The notes below the pieces were generated by a model. That model was given only the letters and a program-made list of their open reading frames with translations. It ran no database searches and was not told the origin of the DNA. A stretch of DNA of 6,713 bases from Chloroflexota bacterium. Lineage in GTDB: Bacteria; Chloroflexota; Dehalococcoidia; Lucifugimonadales; UBA3495. The position numbers were made by a program, and so were the translations under genes. The stretch covers positions 1 to 6,713 of the forward strand of contig JADFQT010000140.1 of the NCBI GenBank assembly GCA_022561675.1, read 5' to 3'. Shown here piece by piece: positions 1 through 5,430 of this stretch (position 1 is the first letter of the stretch; the number at the start of each line of letters is the position of its first letter).

Positions 1-23
1 GATTCCAATTCTTAAGCTGATGC

Positions 24-52
24 GTATGGGGCGCACAGCCACGCGGCGCTAC
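24..52. repeat. Decayed copy of the GTAGGGGCGCAC palindromic repeat
   Basis: This stretch aligns end to end with the perfect palindrome at 5823-5850: GTA, one inserted T, GGGGCGCAC, then GCC, GCG and a closing CTAC. There is one insertion and about five substitutions. The right arm has lost its pairing with the left arm, so this reads as an old, degenerated copy. It lies in non-coding DNA near the window edge. Confidence 0.5.
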
Positions 53-125
53 CATGCCCAAAACACGCACTCTTCGCATAGAAATGGTATGAGGTGTATT
101 CGCGAGCGTCAAAAAATACAAACCA

Positions 126-156
126 TTGTCAGCCTGCGGTCTGCGGATGTTAGAAT
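126..156 (+). promoter_or_regulatory. Promoter for the 229-958 gene pair
   Basis: A -35-like TTGTCA (126-131, one mismatch to TTGACA) is followed after 19 nt by TAGAAT (151-156, one mismatch to TATAAT). TG at 148-149 precedes the hexamer by one base, giving an extended -10. The 19-nt spacer is long, so the TGn element probably matters more than the -35. The predicted start near 163 would leave a leader of about 66 nt. The rest of 1-228 holds no convincing gene. Confidence 0.5.
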
Positions 157-205
157 AGCTATATTGATGCTGAACAAATTGCGGGATTGATTTTCTCGCT
201 TTCTT

Positions 206-228
206 GAGCTTTTGTCCGGAGCTTTTGT
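206..228 (+). repeat. 10-bp direct repeat spanning the ribosome binding site
   Basis: GAGCTTTTGT occurs at 206-215 and again at 219-228, separated by CCG. The second copy ends exactly before the ATG at 229 and contains most of the only Shine-Dalgarno-like sequence (GGAG, 218-221, 7 nt from the start). It may be a simple duplication, or it may offer a binding site affecting translation of the first gene. Confidence 0.6.
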
Positions 229-492
229 ATGGAAGATGATGAATTCCTGGATAGAATCCAGATGAAAATCCAGAGGCTGACGCAAAAGAGGATCGAATTG
301 AGGGTGGACCATGAGGACGCCAATCAGTTGCTGGTGGAGTTGGAACGGGAAGTACCGCTGGTAATTCTGGGCTCCAACGTGCTCGAGTTTTCCGGTTTCG
401 CCCGGATGTGCATCGAATACGTGGTCGAGTCTATTCGGAACGACCGGCCCCTGGACCTGCTGGAATTCCATCTACTGCTGGCTCGAAACTAG
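229..492 (+). CDS. Conserved-looking small protein of unknown function (87 aa)
   Basis: No named family is recognised. The 87-residue product is acidic and soluble, with no signal peptide or membrane segment. Residues 1-40 look like an amphipathic helix with mixed charge (EDDEFLDRIQMKIQRL). A hydrophobic strand-turn-strand follows at about 42-56 (VPLVILGSNVLEF), then a helix (ARMCIEYVVESI) and a C-terminal leucine-rich helix. This looks like a compact alpha/beta fold rather than spurious translation. The start is supported by GGAG 7 nt upstream and a promoter at 126-156. The membrane-protein gene follows only 19 nt after the stop, so the two are probably co-transcribed. The sequence resembles uncharacterised short proteins I associate with Dehalococcoidia-type genomes, but that is recollection only. 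No function should be assigned. Confidence 0.75.
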   Translation: MEDDEFLDRIQMKIQRLTQKRIELRVDHEDANQLLVELEREVPLVILGSNVLEFSGFARMCIEYVVESIRNDRPLDLLEFHLLLARN

Positions 493-511
493 AGCCGCGG
501 GTTCCCCTGGC

Positions 512-958
512 ATGGAAGAGCCGTCTCCGCCGCCCCAGGAACTCAAGCCCTGGTACTACCAGGAATGGTTCATGTTCCCCACTGTTGTCTTCTGGCCGCT
601 GTGGGCGATTCTGATCATTCGCTCTCCTTGGCACAACGGGTTGGTCTCTGGCGCGGTAGCCTGGGCCATGCTCATCGTTGGGGGATATTTCATCATCTGG
701 GACCAGTTGATCCAATCCGGAAGATTGGGCCAGACAACCATCGTGCTGATCATACCGGGCCTGCTGCTCACGGTGATCACCCAGGTCCACTGGACGCGTT
801 ACCGACCGGTGCTGCGGGCCGGTCTGATATCTTCCGAATCGGAGGCCGATTCGGCTGGCGGCGGCAGGGCTTCCCCAGTAAGTGGCGCCGCGGGCAGGGT
901 CCCGCGCCGTCGCCGCAGAGGATCCCGGGCGGGCCGCTCCCGGCGAGGCAGGGGCTAG
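512..958 (+). CDS. Three-helix membrane protein with an arginine-rich tail
   Basis: This is a 148-residue integral membrane protein of unknown role. A proline-rich N-terminus and the aromatic motif KPWYYQEWF (12-20) precede three hydrophobic segments at about 21-37, 44-64 and 74-92. The tail from about 115 is Gly/Ser/Arg-rich and ends in runs of arginine (131-148). By the positive-inside rule the tail should be cytoplasmic, which with three helices puts the N-terminus outside. Such a tail could bind nucleic acid, acidic lipids or a partner. The gene begins 19 nt after the 229-492 gene and has no good Shine-Dalgarno, which suggests translational coupling. A -WYY-x-x-WF- lead into a first membrane helix also occurs in small uncharacterised membrane proteins elsewhere. 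The tail's composition differs from the membrane part and might reflect drift or low-complexity expansion. Confidence 0.7.
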   Translation: MEEPSPPPQELKPWYYQEWFMFPTVVFWPLWAILIIRSPWHNGLVSGAVAWAMLIVGGYFIIWDQLIQSGRLGQTTIVLIIPGLLLTVITQVHWTRYRPVLRAGLISSESEADSAGGGRASPVSGAAGRVPRRRRRGSRAGRSRRGRG

Positions 959-1022
959 AGAGCGAGGGCTAGAAAAGATCTCTGCTACCGCCTGATCCGC
1001 CAAGGGGCTGGGCGCGCCTCCA

Positions 1023-1031
1023 TGCTATAAC
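1023..1031 (+). promoter_or_regulatory. Extended -10 promoter for the PIG-L gene
   Basis: TGC followed by TATAAC (1026-1031) matches an extended -10 with one mismatch in the hexamer. No -35 is seen at 17 nt. The predicted start near 1038 leaves a leader of about 75 nt. That leader contains TGGTTAATT twice (1072-1080 and 1082-1090, 10-bp period), which could be a regulator site or chance AT-rich repetition. Confidence 0.4.
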
Positions 1032-1112
1032 CTGGCGGTGGTGGCTAATCGACGCAATTTTTAAGGTCGCGTGGTTAATTTTGGTTAATTACCCAGGGGG
1101 AGGATAAGGTCT

Positions 1113-1820
1113 ATGTCAGACCGGGAAGAAGTGGGGGGACGAGCCATGGTGGTGGTCGCTCACGCCGACGATGCCGAGTGGGGCTGTTCCGGCACAGTGG
1201 CCAGATGGTGCGCCCAAGGCTGGGAAGTGGTCTACGTACTGTGCACCGACGGCAGCAAGGGTACCGAAGACCCGGAATTGACCAGCGAGGAGTTGGTAAA
1301 AATCAGGCAGAGGGAGCAGTTGGACGCCAGCAAGGTGCTGGGGTTGCACCAGGTTGTGTTTCTGGGATACGAGGACGCTATGCTGCAGCCCAGTATAGAA
1401 CTCCGCCGCGACATCGCCAGGGAGATACGCCGCTACCGTCCCGACATCCTGGTGTGCCTGAGCCCGCTTCGCCAGCTGAATGGGGACGGATACATCGGAC
1501 ATCCGGACCACCTGGCCTCTGGGGAAGCGACCCTGGCCGCGGTGTTCCCCTCGGCGCGAGACCGGCTAACCTTTCCGGAGTTACTGAAGGAGGGATTGGC
1601 GCCCCACAAGGTGGCGGAAGTCTGGGTAATGGATCAAGACAACGCCGACCAATACGTGGATGTTACCGATTACATGGACACTGCCATTGCCGCTTTGCAG
1701 GCCCATGCCAGCCAGGTGGGAGAGGATGTTGCCAAGCATATGAGAAACTGGCGCAGCAGAACCGGAAGTAAGGTGGGGTTCGCCTACGCCGAAGGCTTCA
1801 AGCGGTTCCACATGGGGTGA
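1113..1820 (+). CDS. PIG-L (LmbE-like) family zinc-dependent deacetylase
   Basis: PIG-L enzymes remove N-acetyl groups from amino sugars such as GlcNAc conjugates, using one zinc ion. At the N-terminus, VVVAHADDAEWGCSGT (13-28) is the family signature, usually AHPDD. H17 and D20 would bind zinc and D19 would be the general base, by analogy with MshB. The second motif GHPDH (129-133) supplies the third zinc ligand, H133. The Rossmann-like fold is visible as CTDGSKG (44-50), a QRE-rich helix and FLGYEDA (83-89). At 235 residues it is a normal size. The start has GGGAGG at 1098-1103, 9 nt upstream; Met12 is possible but would sit right at the first strand. It stands alone, so its substrate cannot be read from context: mycothiol-like thiols, antibiotic sugars and general amino sugars are all possible. 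It is probably cytoplasmic, with no signal peptide. Confidence 0.92.
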   Translation: MSDREEVGGRAMVVVAHADDAEWGCSGTVARWCAQGWEVVYVLCTDGSKGTEDPELTSEELVKIRQREQLDASKVLGLHQVVFLGYEDAMLQPSIELRRDIAREIRRYRPDILVCLSPLRQLNGDGYIGHPDHLASGEATLAAVFPSARDRLTFPELLKEGLAPHKVAEVWVMDQDNADQYVDVTDYMDTAIAALQAHASQVGEDVAKHMRNWRSRTGSKVGFAYAEGFKRFHMG

Positions 1821-1845
1821 CCCGGTACTGCTCAACCCCGGGCTT

Positions 1846-1920
1846 CCTCTTCCCTTGTGGGAGAGGATTGAGGTAAGGGGTATCACCCTCATCCCAACCT
1901 TCTCCCATCAAGGGAGAAGG
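1846..1920. repeat. Composite palindromic intergenic repeat between convergent genes
   Basis: Two hairpins flank a dyad centre near 1881-1883. The left hairpin pairs CCTCTTCC with GGGAGAGG (1846-1866). The right pairs CCTTCTCCC (1898-1906) with GGGAGAAGG (1912-1920) around an ATCAA loop, perfectly over 9 bp. The two halves also match as an imperfect long inverted repeat through GAGGTAAGGG and CACCCTCATCCC. The CCCTCAtCCCaaCCtTCTCCC core resembles a palindromic repeat I recall from many bacterial intergenic regions. It lies between the PIG-L and arsM stop codons and could fold in either transcript. No U-tract follows, so classical termination is not shown. The rest of 1821-1989 holds nothing else convincing. 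Confidence 0.75.
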
Positions 1921-1989
1921 GGCTCTGTAACCACCAGCTTTTTAAAGCAGCCTGGGGGGCGGCTTGAAAGAGGCGGTCACAATCACGAA

Positions 1990-2784
1990 TTACGCGGGTT
2001 TACGCGCCACTACCTTGACACTGGCCACGTTCATGGGCACACCCTCGCCGTCGAAGCGGATCTGTTCCTCAGTGGTTTCCACATTTTCGAATCCGGCCTT
2101 TCTCAGGCGCTCCAAATATACCTCCTGGTTCTCGGCCCCGGCGATGCAGGAGGCCCAGGCCTCGGCGTCGGTTCGGGCGGGCCCCTCGGAGGTGAGCGCC
2201 ATCATGTCGGAAAGGTGGATGCGGCCGCCGGGCGCCAGCACGCGATAGGTCTCCTGAAACACGGCGTCCTTGTCGGGGGACAGGCATACCACGCAGTTGG
2301 AAATCACCACGTCCACGCTGGCATCGGGCAGGGGTATCCTCTCTATTTCGCCCTGGATGAACTCCACGTTGGTGACCCCCAGGCTGGCCTGGTTGCGGCG
2401 GGCCAAATCCAGCATATCCTGGGTCATGTCCAAACCGGTGACGTAACCCTCGGGCCCCACCTGCTGGGCGGCCAGGAAGCAATCGATGCCGCCGCCGGAG
2501 CCCAGGTCCAAAACTCGCTCCCCCGGCCGGAGACCGGCCAAAGCGGTGGGGTTGCCGCAGCCCGCCGAGGCGGCCACGGCTTCCGCGGGGAGGTTATTGA
2601 TCTGACCTTCGGAGTAGATGCGCAGCGCCCGCTCCAGGTCGGCCGGTCCGCAGCAACCGCTATCGCCGGATGATGGCTGCTGGATAACGTTCAGCTCGAT
2701 AACACCCCGGGCCCGAGCGCCGTACCTTTCCCGCACCAATCGCCTGATATCCTCGTTTTTAACATCCTCGTTTTTTGTAGCCAT
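1990..2784 (-). CDS. arsM: Arsenite S-adenosylmethionine methyltransferase
   Basis: ArsM transfers methyl groups from SAM to trivalent arsenic, giving methylated and partly volatile arsenicals; it is cytoplasmic. The 264-residue product is close to the usual short bacterial length. SAM-binding motifs are clear: VLDLGSGGGIDCFLAA (91-106), GLDMTQDML (117-125), and an acidic GEIERIPLPDASVD stretch (145-158). The arsenic-site cysteines are in the expected places: SGCCG (C44/C45), SAGCGNP (C76), SNCVVCLSPDK (C164) and ASCIAGA (C213), matching C44, C72, C174 and C224 of the algal enzyme from memory. C167 is an extra cysteine where homologues usually have SNCVINLS. The start is decided by AGGAGG about 7 nt upstream. 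padR lies 120 nt upstream on the same strand with no terminator seen between, so it is probably co-transcribed and arsenic-responsive. No arsC, acr3 or classical arsR is visible nearby. Confidence 0.95.
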   Translation of the reverse strand: MATKNEDVKNEDIRRLVRERYGARARGVIELNVIQQPSSGDSGCCGPADLERALRIYSEGQINNLPAEAVAASAGCGNPTALAGLRPGERVLDLGSGGGIDCFLAAQQVGPEGYVTGLDMTQDMLDLARRNQASLGVTNVEFIQGEIERIPLPDASVDVVISNCVVCLSPDKDAVFQETYRVLAPGGRIHLSDMMALTSEGPARTDAEAWASCIAGAENQEVYLERLRKAGFENVETTEEQIRFDGEGVPMNVASVKVVARKPA

Positions 2785-2904
2785 AAATTGCCTCCTATAC
2801 TGATGCCGAGATGATGCGCGCCGGCGTTGGCATGGCAGTCAATGTAGATCCCACCTTGGCTTTGGTTTAGCTGGTGGCCTCCTGCGGCAGTTTTTCCGGA
2901 GTTT

Positions 2905-3270
2905 TTAAGGGGACGCCAGGCTAAAGGCCTGCTCCACCGACTGTTGAACCTTGGGCAGCATCTTCTCCCAGACGCGGGCCGCGGCTTGGAATGCCTGTTC
3001 TCCGGAAGGAGTCAGCCAGCAGACTCGCCGCCTTCGCCCTCCCTGGCTTTCCAACCGGCACTCCAGGTAACCGCCTTCCATGAGCTCCTTCATGGTGGAG
3101 TAAACCATCACCTCCGTCGGCTGGCAACACCCCTGGCAGGCCTCCTGGATGGCCCGATTGAGTCCGTACCCGTGGACCGGACCCTTGGCCAGCTCGGATA
3201 ACAGCAAGAACCGGCAGAGACTGCGCTTGACCAGATTTTCCCAGTAAGCTTCGTCCTGCATGGATTTCAT
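2905..3270 (-). CDS. PadR-family transcriptional regulator with a cysteine cluster
   Basis: This is a 121-residue winged-helix repressor of PadR type. LLLSELAKGPVHGYGLNRAI (22-41) is the PadR start, VYSTMKELMEGGYLE (56-70) covers the recognition helix and turn, and GGRRRRVCWLTPSGEQAF (77-94) is the wing and following helix. A short C-terminal helix (95-118) should dimerise it. Where family members usually have hydrophobic residues before the recognition helix, this protein has CQGCCQP with C45, C48 and C49; C19, C71 and C84 are also present. Such clustering beside a DNA-reading helix recalls the metal site of ArsR repressors. The gene lies directly upstream of arsM, suggesting an arsenite sensor (inference). 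GGGAGG precedes the ATG by 5 nt. An inverted repeat on its own -10 supports autorepression. Met4 is a possible later start without its own good ribosome site. Confidence 0.9.
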   Translation of the reverse strand: MKSMQDEAYWENLVKRSLCRFLLLSELAKGPVHGYGLNRAIQEACQGCCQPTEVMVYSTMKELMEGGYLECRLESQGGRRRRVCWLTPSGEQAFQAAARVWEKMLPKVQQSVEQAFSLASP

Positions 3271-3373
3271 TGAGGCCTCCCGCGCCAGGTTCCAACCTCC
3301 GAGACCTTCCTGTCTACGGCGGCCCGACCTCCGAATCGCCGCTGACCCAGCAAATCGAATTACTTAATTGGGG

Positions 3374-3394
3374 ATACTAAACAGGCCTAAGTAT
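3374..3394. promoter_or_regulatory. Candidate operator of the padR-arsM unit
   Basis: ATACTAA (3374-3380) and TAAGTAT (3388-3394) form an inverted repeat with six of seven positions complementary, separated by 7 nt. The right half overlaps the -10 of the minus-strand padR promoter and the left half lies around the predicted transcription start. PadR repressors typically bind short inverted repeats over their own promoters, so this is the best candidate site for the cysteine-bearing regulator. No second complete copy was found before arsM, only a lone ATACT at 2797-2801. Confidence 0.5.
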
Positions 3395-3420
3395 ATCAGC
3401 TATTCGAGAGGGTTTGTCAA
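3390..3420 (-). promoter_or_regulatory. Promoter of the padR-arsM unit
   Basis: Read on the minus strand, a consensus -35 TTGACA (3420-3415) is followed after 19 nt by TATACT (3395-3390, one mismatch), which is preceded by TGA, making an extended -10. The spacer is two bases longer than the optimum. The predicted start near 3383 gives a leader of about 113 nt. It is the strongest promoter match in the window and is overlapped by an operator-like inverted repeat. Confidence 0.65.
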
Positions 3421-3429
3421 TCCCCTTTG

Positions 3430-3470
3430 GGTGGGTTGCTCCAGACTGGGCCCTCCAGATTGAGCCCACC
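3430..3470. repeat. Imperfect inverted repeat in the divergent control region
   Basis: GGTGGG plus CTC (3430-3435 and 3439-3441) can pair with GAGCCCACC (3462-3470) with a TTG bulge, and CTGG (3446-3449) pairs with CCAG (3455-3458) inside. It sits between the padR -35 and the plus-strand -10, so neither predicted transcript includes it. It could be a protein-binding site or chance pairing in GC-rich DNA. Confidence 0.3.
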
Positions 3471-3494
3471 GGGGCCAGATAGTAGTCGCGCTTA

Positions 3495-3503
3495 TGGTAG
3501 AAT
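3495..3503 (+). promoter_or_regulatory. Extended -10 promoter for the TPP-enolase-NIPSNAP operon
   Basis: TGG followed by TAGAAT (3498-3503) is an extended -10 with one mismatch in the hexamer and no recognisable -35. The predicted start near 3510 gives a leader of about 77 nt. The leader contains AGTAAC twice (3540-3545 and 3551-3556), an 11-bp period that would place both copies on one DNA face. Confidence 0.45.
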
Positions 3504-3586
3504 GGCGGCGAGTTGGAAGCAAGGCTACAACCACTATCGAGTAACAGGCTAGTAACGGGTATTTCGAGCGTGCAGGAGGGCCGGAG

Positions 3587-4183
3587 ATGATCGACCAGGT
3601 AGAGATGATGCGGATAATCGAAAGACTGCGGGGCGACGCTGTGGTGGTTCCGGCCATGCGGGCCAATGTCGGCTGGGCAGAGGTTTCCAATAACGTCAGG
3701 CGGGACGTGCCGGCCAGCGGCGCCATGGGCAAGACCTGCTCCTTCGGACTGGGCGTGGCGCTGGCCCGTCCCGAGATCAAGGTCATAGTTTTCGACGGCG
3801 ATGGCAGTCTGCTGATGAACTTGGGATCCCTGGTTACCGCGGCCAATAAAGCGCCCAAGAACTTTTACCACTTTGTGATGGACAACGGCGTGTACGCCAC
3901 CACCGGGGGTCAGGAGGTGCCCGGCGCCGGTACCACCGACTATGCCGAGCTAGGCCGGGCGGCGGGATATGCCCACACCTATGAGTTCGACGACCTGGAG
4001 GACTTCGCTACCCAGGCGGAAGAGTTCATGAACCAGGAAGGGCCGGTCTTGATTGCCTGCAAGGTAGTGCCCAATATTCGCCTGCCGGAAGATAGGGCGG
4101 CCGGCCGGGGGGCCCCGGCGCGGCGCGCTCCTCAGGCCATTTCGGAGCTGATGGAGGATTTCGGGGTGGCGGCCGGCCGCTAA
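3587..4183 (+). CDS. TPP-binding subunit of a split 2-keto-acid decarboxylase (sulfopyruvate/phosphonopyruvate decarboxylase beta-like)
   Basis: This 198-residue protein is the pyrophosphate-binding half of a thiamine-diphosphate enzyme. GAMGKTCSFGLGVALA (45-60) and the cofactor motif beginning at VFDGDGSLLMNLGSL (68-82) and ending at MDNGVYATTGGQ (98-109) match the C-terminal domain or beta subunit of sulfopyruvate and phosphonopyruvate decarboxylases. GDG (71-73) and N100 would hold the metal and pyrophosphate. The pyrimidine-binding domain with its activating glutamate is missing. In two-subunit relatives such as ComD/ComE it is a separate, usually adjacent gene, but here the upstream neighbour is the divergent padR and the downstream one an enolase. 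The start has AGGAGG (3574-3579) 7 nt away. It is cytoplasmic. The substrate is unknown; a 2-keto acid is likely. The C-terminal tail (about 165-198) is Ala/Arg-rich and probably flexible. Confidence 0.85.
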   Translation: MIDQVEMMRIIERLRGDAVVVPAMRANVGWAEVSNNVRRDVPASGAMGKTCSFGLGVALARPEIKVIVFDGDGSLLMNLGSLVTAANKAPKNFYHFVMDNGVYATTGGQEVPGAGTTDYAELGRAAGYAHTYEFDDLEDFATQAEEFMNQEGPVLIACKVVPNIRLPEDRAAGRGAPARRAPQAISELMEDFGVAAGR

Positions 4184-4199
4184 TTTTCCCTTGGCCGCC
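4168..4199 (+). other. Stem-loop over the stop codon of the TPP gene
   Basis: GGCGGCC (4168-4174) is perfectly complementary to GGCCGCC (4193-4199), enclosing an 18-nt loop that contains the TAA stop. No U-run follows, so a full terminator is unlikely. It could stabilise the upstream message or partly reduce read-through into the enolase gene 132 nt downstream. Confidence 0.3.
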
Positions 4200-4274
4200 G
4201 TGATGGCAAGCCTAACCGATAGGTCAGTCCTAGCATACCTTCCCTGCCCAGATTTATCGTTGGGGCTTGGCCGC

Positions 4275-4301
4275 GTAAGCGAGTAGTCGGTAAGCAAGTA
4301 G
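4275..4301 (+). repeat. Short tandem repeat before the enolase-family gene
   Basis: GTAAGCGAGTAG (4275-4286) and GTAAGCAAGTAG (4290-4301) match at 11 of 12 positions with a 15-bp period. The second copy runs into the Shine-Dalgarno-like GGAAGG. It may be a recent duplication or a translational or regulatory site. The rest of 4184-4315 shows no clear promoter. Confidence 0.5.
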
Positions 4302-4315
4302 GAAGGAAACTGAGT

Positions 4316-5401
4316 ATGAAAGTCAGCAAGGCTACGACGCGGGTACTGCAGACGCCGGCGGACAATCCCCTGGTGGTGGGCGTGCCTCAAGAGGGAACCC
4401 GGGAGTTTGTGACCCTGGAGCTGGATACCGACCAGGGACTCCAGGGCATCGGGATCACCTTCTTTGGCGGCCCGCTGACCCCGGCTCTTAAAGCGGCGGT
4501 GGACGACCTGTGCGGGCTGGTCATCGGCGAAGACCCCATGCGGGTGGAGGCGGTGTCGGAGAAGCTCAGGCAGGCGGCCAGCGGGGCCGGGCCGGAGGGC
4601 ATCTTCACCCTGGCCCTTTCCGCCATCGACATCGCTCTCTGGGACATCAAGGGGAAGGCCCTGGACCAGTCGGTCTGCTCCCTGCTGGGCGGGTGTCGGG
4701 ACCGGGCCCCCACCTACGCCAGCGGGGCTCTGATGCGGCCCATGAATCTGGAATACCTGTCCGAGGCCGGTCCGCGCCTCGTGGCGTCGGGATTCCGCCA
4801 GATGAAGACCCAGATGGGCGCCGAGCCCACCGCCGAGCGTGAGGTGGCGCGAATACGCACCCTGCGGGAGGCCATCGGCGACGACATCGACCTGATGTGC
4901 GATATCAATCAGCTCTGGAACGTGAACCAGGCCATCGACATTGGCCGCCGGGTGGAGGAGTACCACCTCTTCTGGCTGGAGGACGTGGTGACGCGGGACG
5001 ACTACCAGGGCCTGGCGCGGGTGGCCGACGCGTTGACCACGCCGATTGCCGCCGGTGAGTATGTCTACGGAATCCGCCCCTTCCGCCACATGCTGGAGGC
5101 CCGCTCGGTGGACATAGTGATGATCGACCTGCTGCGGGTGGGCGGCATCACCCAATTCCGTAAGGTCGCGGGCATGGCCGAGGCCTTTAACCTGCCGGTG
5201 GTCAGCCACTTGATACCGGAGATTCAGGTGCACAACATCGCCGCCATCCCCAACGGCCTCACCGTGGAGTACATGCCCTGGACGCTGCGGTTGTTCGAGG
5301 AAACTCCGGAGATAGTGGACGGAGAGATCGTCGTGCCCGACAAGCCTGGATTGGGACTGAAGTTCGATCAGGACGTAATCAAGCAATATCAGGTCAGCTG
5401 A
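4316..5401 (+). CDS. Mandelate racemase/muconate lactonizing enzyme-family protein (enolase superfamily)
   Basis: Members abstract the proton next to a carboxylate and stabilise the enolate on Mg2+, giving racemisation or dehydration of hydroxy and sugar acids. The 361-residue protein has normal length, with an N-terminal capping domain (1-125) and a (beta/alpha)7-beta barrel. Metal ligands are D196 (MCDINQ), E222 (FWLEDV) and E248 (AGEYV). The D271 (MIDLLRVGG)-H298 (VSHLIPE) dyad is the general base, and E318 (VEYMPW) matches the MR enolate-stabilising glutamate. On the second barrel strand MR has K164-x-K166; here it is K164-T-Q166, so the second catalytic lysine is absent. With the His-Asp dyad kept, this points to one-sided chemistry such as dehydration rather than racemisation (inference). 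GGAAGG lies 9 nt before the start. The NIPSNAP gene follows after 29 nt, so they share a transcript. The substrate cannot be assigned. Confidence 0.93.
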   Translation: MKVSKATTRVLQTPADNPLVVGVPQEGTREFVTLELDTDQGLQGIGITFFGGPLTPALKAAVDDLCGLVIGEDPMRVEAVSEKLRQAASGAGPEGIFTLALSAIDIALWDIKGKALDQSVCSLLGGCRDRAPTYASGALMRPMNLEYLSEAGPRLVASGFRQMKTQMGAEPTAEREVARIRTLREAIGDDIDLMCDINQLWNVNQAIDIGRRVEEYHLFWLEDVVTRDDYQGLARVADALTTPIAAGEYVYGIRPFRHMLEARSVDIVMIDLLRVGGITQFRKVAGMAEAFNLPVVSHLIPEIQVHNIAAIPNGLTVEYMPWTLRLFEETPEIVDGEIVVPDKPGLGLKFDQDVIKQYQVS

Positions 5402-5430
5402 CCTGAATCTGGCGCAACGGGAGGCCCCGC

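Noticed and set aside
109..471. A 120-codon minus-strand frame over the first small gene.
   Set aside because: It overlaps the better-supported 229-492 gene and its promoter and has no recognisable domain.
431..1003. A 190-codon minus-strand frame covering the membrane-protein gene.
   Set aside because: The plus-strand frame gives sensible membrane helices; this one is Arg/Pro-rich with no domain and no ribosome site.
1924..1950. Possible arsM terminator around CCAGCTTTTTAAAGC.
   Set aside because: The pairing is short and AT-rich and lacks a GC-rich stem followed by a U-run in the arsM direction.
1855..2673. A 272-codon plus-strand frame antisense to arsM.
   Set aside because: arsM has full motifs and a strong ribosome site on the other strand; this frame starts inside a palindromic repeat and looks like low-information Gly/His/Val translation.
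3377..3871. Two minus-strand frames (152-164 codons) over the divergent control region and the start of the TPP gene.
   Set aside because: They run through the padR promoter and antisense to the conserved TPP motifs; they are shadows.
3950..5386. A 478-codon open frame on the minus strand across the enolase and part of the TPP gene.
   Set aside because: It is antisense to two clear enzyme genes, its composition (many His, Gln, Leu, Arg, Gly) is typical of GC-rich antisense reading, and no domain is recognisable.
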